Source of the DNA: an uncultured Caryophanales bacterium
GTDB lineage: Bacteria > Bacillota_I > Bacilli_A > RFN20 > CAG-826
Length of the DNA: 42,779 nt
Assembly (NCBI GenBank): GCA_937873795.1
Contig: CALMWE010000257.1
Span: forward strand, 1-42,779
Direction of reading: 5' to 3'
Each line of letters begins with the position of its first letter. Position 1 is the first letter of the stretch. A program made the translations under genes and the position numbers. Below, one piece after another: positions 24,309-32,392 of the stretch. The notes beneath the pieces were generated by a model. The model ran no database searches. It was not told the DNA's origin and saw only the letters and a program-made list of their open reading frames with translations.

Positions 24309-25592
24309 ATGCTTGATTCGATTGGCGTGCTCTTACCGCTCATTTTAGCCATGCTCTTTGGCCTCTTGGCCACCCGTTTGATGAAGCCATTGGGTCTGCC
24401 CAATGTCACCGGCTTTTTGCTTGCCGGGGTGTTGATCGGACCGTTTCTTTTAGGCCGTTTATTTCCAAACTTTTTTCTCAGTGCCGCGGATGTCCAAGGC
24501 TTTGGTTTAATTACGGAAATCGCCTTAGGCTTCATTGCGTTCTCGATCGGTACTTCCTTTAAGAAGGAAACACTCAAGTCGGTTGGCAAAAAGATTGTCA
24601 TCATCACAATTTTGGAAGGCCTCGGTGCCTTATTTGTTACGATGTTGGCGCTCTTCATTGCTTACCTTTTAATCCCCGGAATCCCGTTAGCGGTGGTCAT
24701 CGTTTTAGGCGCTATTGCCACGGCGACCGCACCGGCGGCCACCCTGATGGTCGTCCGTCAATATAAGGCCCATGGACCTGTGACCGATACCCTGTTACCG
24801 GTCGTGGCCTTGGATGATGCGGTGGCGTTGATGAGCTTCGCGGTTTGCTTCCCCATCGGCGAAGCCTTAGCCAGCGGGGCTTCCATCACCATCGTCGATG
24901 TCTTACTCATTCCTTTGGCGGAAATCGTCTTGTCGCTCGCCATTGGTGCTTTGATTGGTTTCTTGTTGTCCTTCGCCATGCGCTTTTTCCACTCGCGTGC
25001 GAACCGTTTATCCTTAATGATTCTTGCGGTCTTGATTGGTGCAGCCCTTGCTCGCATCAAAGTTGGTTCCAAAGAAGCGACCTTATCCTCATTACTTACC
25101 TGCATGATGATCGGTGCGATTTTGGTCAACGCACGGGCCGACGGGGACAAAATCCTTGAAGGTTCCGAACGGTGGACACCTCCCTTATTCATGCTCTTCT
25201 TCGTCATCAGTGGTGCAAGTTTGGATTTATCGGTGTTCCTCAGCGGTGGCATCATCCTTGCCATTGCCTCCATCTACATCGTCTTCCGTATGGCGGGCAA
25301 GTTCCTTGGCGCTTATGCCGGAGGCAAAGTCACCCATGCCGACCCGGTGGTTCAAAAATACTTAGGTTGGACCCTATTCCCGCAGGCGGGTGTGGCCATT
25401 GGCATGGCTACTCTTGCTTCCAGAGGATTTGAAACGCATCCCGAATACGGCGCGTTGATTCTTGCCGTTGCGTTAGCTGCCACCTTGATTTACGAATTAA
25501 CCGGACCGATCATCACCAAAATCGCGCTTCAAAAAGCCGGCGAAATCGCTCCCGATGCACCCAAAAACCCACAAGTGTCGCACAATTCCTAA
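24309..25592 (+). CDS. Cation:proton antiporter, CPA2/KefB-like
   Basis: A 427-residue membrane protein with about 12 or 13 helices. It has the CPA2 discontinuous-helix signs: GAIATATAPAATLMV (about 137-151) and LDDAVALMSFAV (about 165-176), whose acidic residues form the ion site. No C-terminal TrkA-N nucleotide domain is present, so gating must come from elsewhere; the small PII-like protein encoded three bases upstream is a good candidate. It would exchange Na+ or K+ for H+ across the cytoplasmic membrane. GAAGGAAG precedes the start and a terminator follows. Confidence 0.93.
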   Translation: MLDSIGVLLPLILAMLFGLLATRLMKPLGLPNVTGFLLAGVLIGPFLLGRLFPNFFLSAADVQGFGLITEIALGFIAFSIGTSFKKETLKSVGKKIVIITILEGLGALFVTMLALFIAYLLIPGIPLAVVIVLGAIATATAPAATLMVVRQYKAHGPVTDTLLPVVALDDAVALMSFAVCFPIGEALASGASITIVDVLLIPLAEIVLSLAIGALIGFLLSFAMRFFHSRANRLSLMILAVLIGAALARIKVGSKEATLSSLLTCMMIGAILVNARADGDKILEGSERWTPPLFMLFFVISGASLDLSVFLSGGIILAIASIYIVFRMAGKFLGAYAGGKVTHADPVVQKYLGWTLFPQAGVAIGMATLASRGFETHPEYGALILAVALAATLIYELTGPIITKIALQKAGEIAPDAPKNPQVSHNS

Positions 25593-25599
25593 ACGAACT

Positions 25600-25628
25600 G
25601 CCATCTTAAAGGATGGCTCTTTTATTTA
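25600..25628 (+). terminator. Terminator of the antiporter operon
   Basis: GCCATC (25600-25605) pairs with GATGGC (25612-25617), followed by TCTTTTATTT. Confidence 0.85.
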
Positions 25629-25671
25629 TCATTGGAAATCGCTAAAAGATATCCAACACTTTCATGGAAAT

Positions 25672-25700
25672 TTGGTGGTTTTTTTCGAGTGTGCTATGAT
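25672..25700 (+). promoter_or_regulatory. Promoter of the GNAT-like gene
   Basis: TTGGTG (25672-25677), a 17-base spacer and TATGAT (25695-25700) with an extended TGC. Confidence 0.7.
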
Positions 25701-25721
25701 AATCCAAGCGAGGAATAAATT

Positions 25722-26864
25722 ATGCCCCAAACGCCAGCGATCACCATCGTCGTGGTCAACTCTCATCGGCTCTTACGAAAGTTCATTGATTTTCCGTTAT
25801 CCCTTTATAAAGGAAATCCCTATTTCACCCCCTATATCTTTGAGGATGAAATCGATAATTTGACGCCCGGGAAAAACCCTGCGAATAAGTATTGCGATTT
25901 CCGTCTTTTCTTAGCGTACCGCGGTAAAACGATCGTGGGTCGCGTGTGCGGCATCATCAACCGCTTTGCCAACGAAAAATACCATCAAAAACGTGTCCGC
26001 TTCAACCGGATCGACATGATCGATGATATCGAAGTCACCAAAGCCTTATTGGGCGCGGTGGAAGCGTGGGGCAAAGAAAACGGCCTCACCGAGATCAACG
26101 GCCCGTTAGGTTACAGCGACCAAGATAAAGAAGGCCTGCTGACCAAAGGCTTTGATCAACATAACATGTTCGCCACGTTCTATACCCATCCGTACTATGT
26201 CACCCATTTGGAAAGCCTTGGTTTCAAGGTCGATGCCACCTGGGTCGAATACCGTCTTTACTTCCCCGAAAACCTTGATGCCAAGTTCACCAAGCTTGCC
26301 GACTACGCCAAAAAGAAATTCAACGTCCACTTGGTGCACATCAAATCCAAACGCAAGAAACACCTCAAACCGTACGTCTACCAAGTCCTCGGTTTGGTGA
26401 ACCGTGCCTACAAAGATTTGTATGGCTACGTCCCCATCGACGAAAAGCAAATGGATCACTTGGCCGATATGACGATTCCGCTCATCAACCTCGATTACCT
26501 TCAAGTCGTCTGTGACGAAAACGAAAAAGTCGTGGCCTTCGGCTTAATGATGCCTACGCCCGTCTTTGCCCTCAAAAAATGCAACGGCCATCTCTTACCC
26601 TTCGGTTGGATTGGCATGCTGAGCGCCATCAAACACAGCAAAGTGCTCGATATGTTGCTGGTCGCCATCGAACCCGAACTGAAGAACTCCGGCATTCTCA
26701 CGATCGTCTTTGAAGCCGCCCTCAAAAATGCCATCAAGAACAAGGTCAAATACGCCGAAACCGGTCCTGAGCTGGAATACAACACCAACGTTCAAGCCCT
26801 GTGGAAATCGTTCCGCAGCGAACAACACAAGACCCGTTCCGCATTCTTGAAAAGTATCGATTAA
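25722..26864 (+). CDS. YghO-like protein with GNAT-type acyltransferase fold
   Basis: A 380-residue cytoplasmic protein. The N-terminal part (FPLSLYKGNPYFTPYIFEDE, then NKYCDFRLFLAYRGKTIVGR) and the central NGPLGYSDQDKEGLL (about 126-140) are conserved in a family of bacterial proteins of about 370-390 residues related to E. coli YghO. The C-terminal half has the strand-helix pattern of a GNAT domain (LQVVCDENEKVVAFGLMMP). No acetyl-CoA loop of the canonical Q/RxxGxG type is obvious. The catalytic reaction is unknown. GCGAGGAA precedes the start. It is a single transcript between an extended promoter and a bidirectional terminator. Confidence 0.8.
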   Translation: MPQTPAITIVVVNSHRLLRKFIDFPLSLYKGNPYFTPYIFEDEIDNLTPGKNPANKYCDFRLFLAYRGKTIVGRVCGIINRFANEKYHQKRVRFNRIDMIDDIEVTKALLGAVEAWGKENGLTEINGPLGYSDQDKEGLLTKGFDQHNMFATFYTHPYYVTHLESLGFKVDATWVEYRLYFPENLDAKFTKLADYAKKKFNVHLVHIKSKRKKHLKPYVYQVLGLVNRAYKDLYGYVPIDEKQMDHLADMTIPLINLDYLQVVCDENEKVVAFGLMMPTPVFALKKCNGHLLPFGWIGMLSAIKHSKVLDMLLVAIEPELKNSGILTIVFEAALKNAIKNKVKYAETGPELEYNTNVQALWKSFRSEQHKTRSAFLKSID

Positions 26865-26870
26865 TCAAAG

Positions 26871-26898
26871 AAAAACCGTCCCTTCCGAGACGGTTTTT
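26871..26898. terminator. Bidirectional terminator
   Basis: AAAAACCGTC (26871-26880) pairs with GACGGTTTTT (26889-26898); T runs on both strands serve the convergent GNAT-like and lipoprotein genes. Confidence 0.92.
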
Positions 26899-27729
26899 TT
26901 ATCGGTTATAAAGTTGTGTGGCGAACCCAGACCAGTAGGATGATGTTTGATACGCGGTCAAGGCATCCGAAGGGACGTAGAAGTCCAAACCCGAGGGGCA
27001 TCCTTCAAAACTGTTATTGGCCCGAATCGGAGGGACGCTTCCGTAAAGGTCGACTCGACCCAAATAAAGGCAATCGGCGAACGCTCGGGATTTGATCTCG
27101 GTCAACGAAGAAGGCAAATCAATCTGCGCCAACGGACATTCTTCGAACGCGTTATTGCCGATGGTGGTTAATGTGGCGGTGCTGCGATTACTCCAGGTCA
27201 CGGAGGATAACTGCGAACATCCGCTGAAAGCGTCGGTTCCTAGGCTTATTAGGCTCGAAGGCAAGACAATCGCATAAAGTTGCGTCGCCCCTTTAAACGA
27301 GGCCATACCAATCGTTTTCAGGGTGCTTGGCAAGGTCACATTCAAAATCGTGGCGTTTTGATAGAACAAATAATCTCCGACTCCGATGACGGGTTTGCTG
27401 TCATAGTTATCGGGAATGATGATAGATGTGGCGTTGCCGCCATAGGAAATGGCGATATAGCCGGAGGAGTCGTTCGCTAACGCAAACGTGAAATCGGTAT
27501 CGTTGGAAAACGAAGAAGAGCCGCTATGGCTGGAAGGTAAGGAGGTCGAGGGCACCGAACCATCTTCCGAAGAGGTCCCTTGACTGCTTGAGGAGGTCGC
27601 ACACGAATCGCATCCGGTGGTGGCCTCTTCCGACGAAGTCGGCGTTGACGAGGACGTTGAAAAAGAACACCCGGTCAGGATAAACAATAAGAGACTTCCT
27701 TCAAGAAAAAGTTTCCGTTGATGGGTCAT
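26899..27729 (-). CDS. Surface lipoprotein with BspA-type leucine-rich repeats
   Basis: A 276-residue exported lipoprotein. The signal peptide ends in LTGC, a lipobox with C21 as the lipidation site. A Ser/Thr-rich spacer of about 55 residues follows, with a GCDSC pair inside it. From about residue 80 there are LRR_5 (BspA-type) repeats, recognised by units such as LPSTLKTIG-ASFKGATQL and LPSSLTEI-SRAFADC. BspA-like repeats mediate binding to host proteins or to other cells. The GGACAC start context is adequate. The gene is divergent from the amylase gene and read from the promoter at 27753-27780. Confidence 0.92.
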   Translation of the reverse strand: MTHQRKLFLEGSLLLFILTGCSFSTSSSTPTSSEEATTGCDSCATSSSSQGTSSEDGSVPSTSLPSSHSGSSSFSNDTDFTFALANDSSGYIAISYGGNATSIIIPDNYDSKPVIGVGDYLFYQNATILNVTLPSTLKTIGMASFKGATQLYAIVLPSSLISLGTDAFSGCSQLSSVTWSNRSTATLTTIGNNAFEECPLAQIDLPSSLTEIKSRAFADCLYLGRVDLYGSVPPIRANNSFEGCPSGLDFYVPSDALTAYQTSSYWSGFATQLYNR

Positions 27730-27752
27730 ACCGTGTCCTCAAACTATTTTTG

Positions 27753-27780
27753 ATTATATCGGGCATGAATGCTTTTGACA
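27753..27780 (-). promoter_or_regulatory. Promoter of the LRR lipoprotein gene
   Basis: On the minus strand, TTGTCA (27781-27776), a 17-base spacer and a perfect TATAAT (27758-27753). The -35 box overlaps a forward TTGACA at 27775-27780. Confidence 0.75.
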
Positions 27781-27797
27781 ACTCGAGGGGTTTGACA
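27775..27797 (+). repeat. Two TTGACA hexamers 17 bases apart upstream of amylase
   Basis: TTGACA at 27775-27780 and at 27792-27797, each preceded by T-rich sequence. Neither has a good -10 box at the right distance (the nearest, TATACT, is at 27839-27844), so they may be regulator half-sites rather than -35 boxes. Confidence 0.4.
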
Positions 27798-27866
27798 CGA
27801 GTCCAATACCGTCCTCTTCCTTTTCCTTCTTTTTTCGTTATACTTTGGATTTATGAGGAAGAATTT

Positions 27867-30332
27867 ATGAAGCGAATCATCACGTTGGTCATGACGATGA
27901 CGGTCCTACTTTCCTTTGGCGCACTCGAAAGCATTGCCCAAGCCGCCGATGCCACGGGCATCACGGTCCATTACAAAGGCGATTATGCCACGCCTTATAT
28001 TTACTATTGGAATTCCATCCCTACGGGAACCGCCTCCAGCGGCTGGCCCGGCGAAGCGATGGTCCAAGATTCGGGTTCGGATTGGTACACCAAAGCCTTT
28101 CCCGGAGTCACGTCCATCAACTTGATTTTCAACAATAAAGGATCTCCGCAAACCTCCGATTTGTCGCGAACGACAGGCGAGTGGTGGTTCTATGAAAACC
28201 GTTGGTATGCTTCCGTTGATGATATCGGCAAAACACCTGCAGATACCTCTTCCAAAGCCATGGCCGCTCACGTCTATGCCCCAGGGGCTGTCCCGCAAAT
28301 CCAATATGGCGAAACCTCCGCCAGTTCATCCAAAACCGACATGATCAAGGAACCCAACAACTGGTACCGTTACGGTTGGGATGACTTTGTCTCACTAAAA
28401 GCTAAATTCACCATCGGCGGAACAACCACTTCGGAATTCGATTTGGTTCCCGGCGATTGGTACTACAAAGACGGCCGTTTGACCAACTTCATGCCGCTCG
28501 TGGATGAATATAACCGCAGCGACTTCCGCGAAGAAACGATTTACTTTGTAATGACTGCCCGATTCTATGACGGCGTCACCGGCAATAACGTCCATTGTTG
28601 GGATGACAGCAAAGCGCAAAACCCGGAAAGCGATCCCGCCTGGCGGGGCGACTTCCAAGGGCTTATCGATAAACTGGATTACATCAAAGCCTTAGGCTTC
28701 TCCGCGGTATGGATTACACCCGTCGTGGAAAACGCTTCGGGATACGACTATCACGGCTACCACGCGATCGATTTCTCGCAAGTCGACCCCCGATTAGAGA
28801 CGCCGGGAGCGACCTATCAAGACTTAATCAATGCCGCCCATGCCAAAGGCATGAAAATCATTCAAGACGTGGTCTTTAACCACTCCGGCAACTTCGGCGA
28901 AGAAAACCTTTTCCCGATGTTTGAAAAAGACCATTCCAAAGCCGATACCGTGGCTAACCTCATTAAAACCGATCCTTATGGCGTGCTTCCCGAAAACTAC
29001 GCCACGCTCAACGGCGACTCCCAATACGGGGCCCGCATCAACGCGATGAAAGAAGACTTCAACGATACCCGTTTCATCTACCACCATGGGAAAAGCATGG
29101 GCTATGAACAATACATCGAACAAACCGGACAAATCGCCGGCGACTGTGTCGACCTCAATACCGAAAATCCGTATGTGACCCGGTATTTGATTGATAGCTA
29201 TAACCGCTACATCGATATGGGCGTGGATGGTTTCCGCGTCGATACCGCCAAACACATTTCCCGTCTTGTCTTTGATAAGGAATTCAATCCCGCCTTTATG
29301 AACCGCGGGGGCGAAAACTTCTTCATGTTCGGCGAAGTCTGCACCCGTGTGCGTGAAGTCTGGAACCACGGACAACCCGCCGATTCGGCGCCTTTCTATA
29401 CCTGGAAAGAACAAAAAGATTATCCTTGGGGCACGATGGCGGAACGCACCGCCAGCGCCGAAGACAACTGGTATGACAATTTGGATGTTGGCACCCAACC
29501 GACCTCGGCTAACCATTACCTCAATGGAAATAACTACCGTACCGTGGATTACAGTAAGAAAAGCGACCTCAACGTCATCGACTTCCCGATGCATTGGAAC
29601 TTCAAAAACGCTTACGACGCGTTCAACGTCGCCAAAGGCGGAGACCATTATTATGCTGATGCCACTTGGAACGTAACCTATGTCGACTCACACGACTACG
29701 CCCCCGATGGCGCCCCCGAAGGCCAACGCTTCAATCAAGGCCAAGACGTGTGGGCCGAAAACTTGTCGTTAATGTTTACCTTCCGCGGCATTCCTTCCAT
29801 CTACTACGGCAGTGAAATCGAATTCCAAAAAGGCGCTCCGATCGATGTCGGACCCAATGCCCCCTTGTCCACGACCGGAAGAGCTTACTATGGCAGTCAC
29901 CTCGAAGGCACCGTCACCGCGACGTCTTTTGGACAATATGAAAACGCCACCGGCGAAGTGGCCAATACGCTCAATCATCCCTTAGCCAAGCATATCCGTA
30001 GTTTAAACCTCATCCGTCGTGCCATCCCGGCATTACAAAAAGGCCAATATTCCACCGACAATGTCTCGGGTGGCATGGCGTATAAACGGCGGTTCACCGA
30101 TTCGACCACCGATTCCTTCGCCCTTGTCAGCGTCAGCGGTGGGGCGACCTTCAATAACATCCCTAACGGCACCTACGTCGATGCCGTCACCGGTAACTCA
30201 ATCCCGGTCACCAACGGAACGCTTTACACCGGTTCCATCGGAAAAGGCAATGTCCGCGTGTATGTGTTGAATACGTCATTAACTCCGGCTCCTGGCAAAG
30301 TCGCGCTTAGTGGCGGAACCTACATCAACTAA
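27867..30332 (+). CDS. Secreted alpha-amylase family enzyme (GH13) with N-terminal starch-binding modules
   Basis: Hydrolyses alpha-1,4-glucan links in starch or glycogen outside the cell. The start follows GAGGAAG and gives 821 residues with a signal peptide (MKRIITLVMTM... up to QAAD, cleavage near 28). Two aromatic-rich modules (about 30-115 and 130-210) resemble starch-binding CBM26-type repeats, each with a W-Y or G-x-W-Y motif. The GH13 barrel shows all four regions: DVVFNH (D334-H339), FRVDTAKH with nucleophile D459, FGEV with acid E490, and SHD with D610. A C-terminal beta domain ends the protein with no sorting signal. No sugar transporter is adjacent. Confidence 0.94.
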   Translation: MKRIITLVMTMTVLLSFGALESIAQAADATGITVHYKGDYATPYIYYWNSIPTGTASSGWPGEAMVQDSGSDWYTKAFPGVTSINLIFNNKGSPQTSDLSRTTGEWWFYENRWYASVDDIGKTPADTSSKAMAAHVYAPGAVPQIQYGETSASSSKTDMIKEPNNWYRYGWDDFVSLKAKFTIGGTTTSEFDLVPGDWYYKDGRLTNFMPLVDEYNRSDFREETIYFVMTARFYDGVTGNNVHCWDDSKAQNPESDPAWRGDFQGLIDKLDYIKALGFSAVWITPVVENASGYDYHGYHAIDFSQVDPRLETPGATYQDLINAAHAKGMKIIQDVVFNHSGNFGEENLFPMFEKDHSKADTVANLIKTDPYGVLPENYATLNGDSQYGARINAMKEDFNDTRFIYHHGKSMGYEQYIEQTGQIAGDCVDLNTENPYVTRYLIDSYNRYIDMGVDGFRVDTAKHISRLVFDKEFNPAFMNRGGENFFMFGEVCTRVREVWNHGQPADSAPFYTWKEQKDYPWGTMAERTASAEDNWYDNLDVGTQPTSANHYLNGNNYRTVDYSKKSDLNVIDFPMHWNFKNAYDAFNVAKGGDHYYADATWNVTYVDSHDYAPDGAPEGQRFNQGQDVWAENLSLMFTFRGIPSIYYGSEIEFQKGAPIDVGPNAPLSTTGRAYYGSHLEGTVTATSFGQYENATGEVANTLNHPLAKHIRSLNLIRRAIPALQKGQYSTDNVSGGMAYKRRFTDSTTDSFALVSVSGGATFNNIPNGTYVDAVTGNSIPVTNGTLYTGSIGKGNVRVYVLNTSLTPAPGKVALSGGTYIN

Positions 30333-30336
30333 ACAA

Positions 30337-30367
30337 AAGGACCTCATCGCGAGGTCCTTGTTTTTTT
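30337..30367. terminator. Bidirectional terminator after amylase and DUF1097
   Basis: AAGGACCTC (30337-30345) pairs with GAGGTCCTT (30351-30359), followed by GTTTTTTT; the other strand reads into TTTTGTTT. Confidence 0.92.
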
Positions 30368-30908
30368 ATTTGCTTTTTTCTTTGAAAAACTTGTGATTGA
30401 AGAAGTTGCCGAGCGATCCCGAGACAATGCCGAGCACCGCGCCAAGGGCTAAACCCAAGAAGGTGGTGAATAAGACCGGGAAAGTGAAGACCCCGCCACA
30501 CGCGACGAACGCGGTGGAACCGAGGAACATTGCCGGTAACGAATTGAGGTAACGGATGTTCGCCGTCAAGACGATGCCCGCACCGCCGAGGCCGATGCCG
30601 ATAAACGCGCCGAGGTAGTTTTGCCAACCGTCACGGCCGATCAACGTCCAAAGGGCGACCATGGCCATGCCCCATAAGACACCGACGTAGTTGTGCGAAA
30701 CGCCTTTGAGGAAATCCGATTTCCGGCTGCCTAATAAGCAGAAGCTCGACCAACCGATAAACGCGGCAATGCCAATGTTAGTTAACGGGAAGCTGACGGA
30801 AAGCGGACTATTTTGATATAAGAGCACCGACACTTGCCATAATCCGGCGATGATGCCGACGGCTAATGCGATACCCCATAGTTTTTGATGTAGATTTGGA
30901 CCCTTCAC
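30366..30908 (-). CDS. DUF1097-type integral membrane protein
   Basis: A 180-residue membrane protein with about five helices and glycine-rich segments (GAFIGIGLGGAGIVL; GLALGAVLGIVSGSLGNFF), matching DUF1097 and YcdZ-like inner-membrane proteins of unknown function. I start at GTG 30908 because GGAG lies eight bases upstream; the longer reading from 30980 would run through the promoter. Its promoter contains a perfect inverted repeat that could be an operator. Confidence 0.8.
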   Translation of the reverse strand: MKGPNLHQKLWGIALAVGIIAGLWQVSVLLYQNSPLSVSFPLTNIGIAAFIGWSSFCLLGSRKSDFLKGVSHNYVGVLWGMAMVALWTLIGRDGWQNYLGAFIGIGLGGAGIVLTANIRYLNSLPAMFLGSTAFVACGGVFTFPVLFTTFLGLALGAVLGIVSGSLGNFFNHKFFKEKSK

Positions 30909-30941
30909 AGAAAACACTCCTTTAATAATGACAACTTTCCT

Positions 30942-30970
30942 ATGATACACACCTTTTGGTGTTCCCCCAA
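30942..30970 (-). promoter_or_regulatory. Promoter of DUF1097 with an inverted repeat in the spacer
   Basis: On the minus strand, TTGGGG (30970-30965), a 17-base spacer and TATCAT (30947-30942). The spacer contains ACACC-AAAA-GGTGT (30949-30962), a perfect inverted repeat fit for a dimeric repressor. Confidence 0.55.
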
Positions 30971-31043
30971 GTGGAAACATCCGAAAACATCATGAAACCG
31001 ATTACAAAGCCGTTTTCATTCCTTCTATGCCTATGGCATACCG

Positions 31044-31087
31044 CAAAAAGCATATCATTACCGCTTTTTGTTTCATTCGCTTACAAT
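31044..31087 (+). promoter_or_regulatory. Inverted repeat and -10 box before nitroreductase
   Basis: CAAAAAGC (31044-31051) and GCTTTTTG (31063-31070) form a perfect 8-base inverted repeat with an 11-base spacer, covering the -35 position of the TACAAT box at 31082-31087. Confidence 0.5.
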
Positions 31088-31128
31088 AGAGTCAGTCGAA
31101 CAAAAATAACATCATAAGGAGAAAACAT

Positions 31129-31728
31129 ATGAAATCATTTTTAAAATCCATTCAAGAACGCCGCAGTGTCTACGCCCTCTCGAACGCCTCGCCGATCAGC
31201 GATGCCCGCATCGAAAAACTGGTGGGGGAAGCCGTCAAACACGTCCCCAGCGCGTTCAACATGCAAGATCAACGCGCGGTCTTACTTTTTGGTAAAGACC
31301 ACGCCAAACTGTGGAGCATCGTCCTCGAGACCCTCCGCAAAATCGTCCCTGCCGCCTCATTTGCCAAAACCGAAGCCAAGATTCAAAGCTTCGCCGCGGG
31401 ACACGGAACCGTCTTATTCTTCTCGGATAACGCCGTCGTCGAAGGCATGGCCACGCAGTTCCCGCTGTACGCTGACAACTTCCGTGCTTGGGCTCCGCAT
31501 GGTGCCGGCATGCTTCAATACGCGGTTTGGAACCTGCTAGAAAGCGAAGGCCTCGGAGCCAGCTTACAACACTACAATCCGTTGATCGACGAAGAGGTCA
31601 AAAAGACCTGGAAACTTCCTGCGGATTGGAAGCTGATCGCGCAGATGCCGTTTGGTACGCCGACCGCCCTTCCCGAAGAAAAAGAATTCGAACCGCTTGA
31701 AAAACGCTTCCACGTGTTTGGAAAGTAA
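31129..31728 (+). CDS. Nitroreductase-family flavoprotein (HBN1/Frm2-like)
   Basis: A 199-residue FMN-dependent NAD(P)H oxidoreductase. The opening ERRSVYALSN (10-19) holds the RRS phosphate-binding residues, HVPSAFNMQ (37-45) matches the substrate loop, and PHGAGMLQYAVWNLLESEGLGASLQHYN (given in two halves: 123-136 and 137-151) the central helix and C-terminal FMN site. This fits the nitroreductase subgroup that includes yeast Hbn1 and Frm2. Natural substrates are unclear; roles in redox stress are usual. AAGGAG precedes the start. The upstream inverted repeat suggests a dedicated regulator. A terminator follows. Confidence 0.92.
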   Translation: MKSFLKSIQERRSVYALSNASPISDARIEKLVGEAVKHVPSAFNMQDQRAVLLFGKDHAKLWSIVLETLRKIVPAASFAKTEAKIQSFAAGHGTVLFFSDNAVVEGMATQFPLYADNFRAWAPHGAGMLQYAVWNLLESEGLGASLQHYNPLIDEEVKKTWKLPADWKLIAQMPFGTPTALPEEKEFEPLEKRFHVFGK

Positions 31729-31734
31729 TTAACG

Positions 31735-31759
31735 AAGGTGAGTAAAACTCACCTTTTTC
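31735..31759 (+). terminator. Terminator of nitroreductase
   Basis: AAGGTGAG (31735-31742) pairs with CTCACCTT (31748-31755), then TTTCTTT. Confidence 0.9.
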
Positions 31760-31769
31760 TTTCCCGTGA

Positions 31770-31798
31770 TTGACAAAAAGGCCGAGACTACCTAGGAT
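31770..31798 (+). promoter_or_regulatory. Promoter of the third zinc-ribbon gene
   Basis: TTGACA (31770-31775), a 17-base spacer and TAGGAT (31793-31798). Confidence 0.7.
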
Positions 31799-31825
31799 AT
31801 TCTTAATTGCGAGGAATACAACGTT

Positions 31826-32191
31826 ATGGAATGTCCTTTTTGCCACCAACAGATCGCTGACGGCACCCGTAAGTGTTATCACTGCGGTGCGGAAATCCCC
31901 GGACCCGACGGAAAAAAACGCCGTCATAAAACCGGGACCACGATTGCCTTTGAAACGTTCTTAAAGCATTTGAATAAAGCCCGAGCCCTTTTAACCGTCT
32001 CTTTGATTTTATCCGGAGCGGCCTTTGCCGGCGGCGGCGTCTGGTTCCTCGTGTTGATTCTGGACCGCGTGCCTTTGATGGACACGCTTCAACTCATTTC
32101 CCCGTTAGTGGTCATCTCGGGTCTTCTCTTCTTCGTTTTGTCCATCATCCGTCACATCCTCAAAGCGATGGAATTCTACGTACCCAAGTAA
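31826..32191 (+). CDS. Zinc-ribbon protein with two membrane helices
   Basis: A 121-residue protein: an N-terminal zinc ribbon (C3, C6, C17, C20 in CPFC and CYHCGAE), a basic linker (GKKRRHK), then two hydrophobic segments near 56-78 and 89-112. The ribbon cysteines have exactly the spacing of the 2318 gene. GAGGAA precedes the start. The gene has its own promoter, and no terminator lies between it and the RNA units that follow. Function is unknown. Confidence 0.83.
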   Translation: MECPFCHQQIADGTRKCYHCGAEIPGPDGKKRRHKTGTTIAFETFLKHLNKARALLTVSLILSGAAFAGGGVWFLVLILDRVPLMDTLQLISPLVVISGLLFFVLSIIRHILKAMEFYVPK

Positions 32192-32242
32192 TCTTGACAA
32201 AATCTTTACAGCATTCCTCTTTTCTTTTTAAAACGAGGGTGC

Positions 32243-32248
32243 TATATT
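32243..32248 (+). promoter_or_regulatory. Extended -10 box of RNA unit 1
   Basis: TATATT preceded by TGC (32240-32242), an extended -10. The -35 region is a pyrimidine tract with weak match. Transcription would start near 32255. Confidence 0.5.
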
Positions 32249-32254
32249 ATGTCC

Positions 32255-32338
32255 GTGAGTTGGTGCCGACTGCTAAACCAACGCATCGTGGGCAACCACG
32301 CAAAACAAGTGAAATATGGAGTCTTCGGACTCCTTTTT
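32255..32338 (+). ncRNA. Putative small structured RNA, unit 1
   Basis: About 84 bases between an extended -10 box and an intrinsic terminator, with no ribosome site or reading frame. Visible helices: GTTGGT (32259-32264) with ACCAAC (32277-32282) around a 12-base loop; CGTGG (32287-32291) with CCACG (32296-32300) closed by a GCAA GNRA tetraloop; and GGAGTC-TTCG-GACTCC (32318-32333) followed by TTTTT as terminator with a UUCG tetraloop. A GACU in the first loop could pair with AGUC in the terminator arm and compete with it. The order of hairpins faintly recalls small pseudoknotted riboswitches such as preQ1-II, but conserved sequence does not match and no gene follows directly. It does not match tRNA, SRP RNA, tmRNA or 6S RNA. 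Confidence 0.55.
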
Positions 32339-32357
32339 ATTTGATAAAGCATATCAT

Positions 32358-32386
32358 TTGAAACTTGCCTTCCCCTTGTCTAAAAT
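32358..32386 (+). promoter_or_regulatory. Promoter of RNA unit 2
   Basis: TTGAAA (32358-32363), an exact 17-base spacer and TAAAAT (32381-32386), placed 20 bases after the terminator of unit 1. Confidence 0.7.
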
Positions 32387-32392
32387 GACGCT

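Noticed and set aside
28824-29648. Long minus-strand frame inside the amylase gene
   Set aside because: It is the mirror of a strongly coding plus-strand gene, with no ribosome site or promoter.
32255-32338. RNA unit 1 as a preQ1-II or other known riboswitch
   Set aside because: The hairpin order is similar but the conserved sequence and the expected transporter gene are missing.
31047-32358. A 13-base identical string (31047-31059 and 32346-32358) near two promoters
   Set aside because: It is AT-rich and can occur by chance in a window this long; no palindrome or third copy supports a regulator site.
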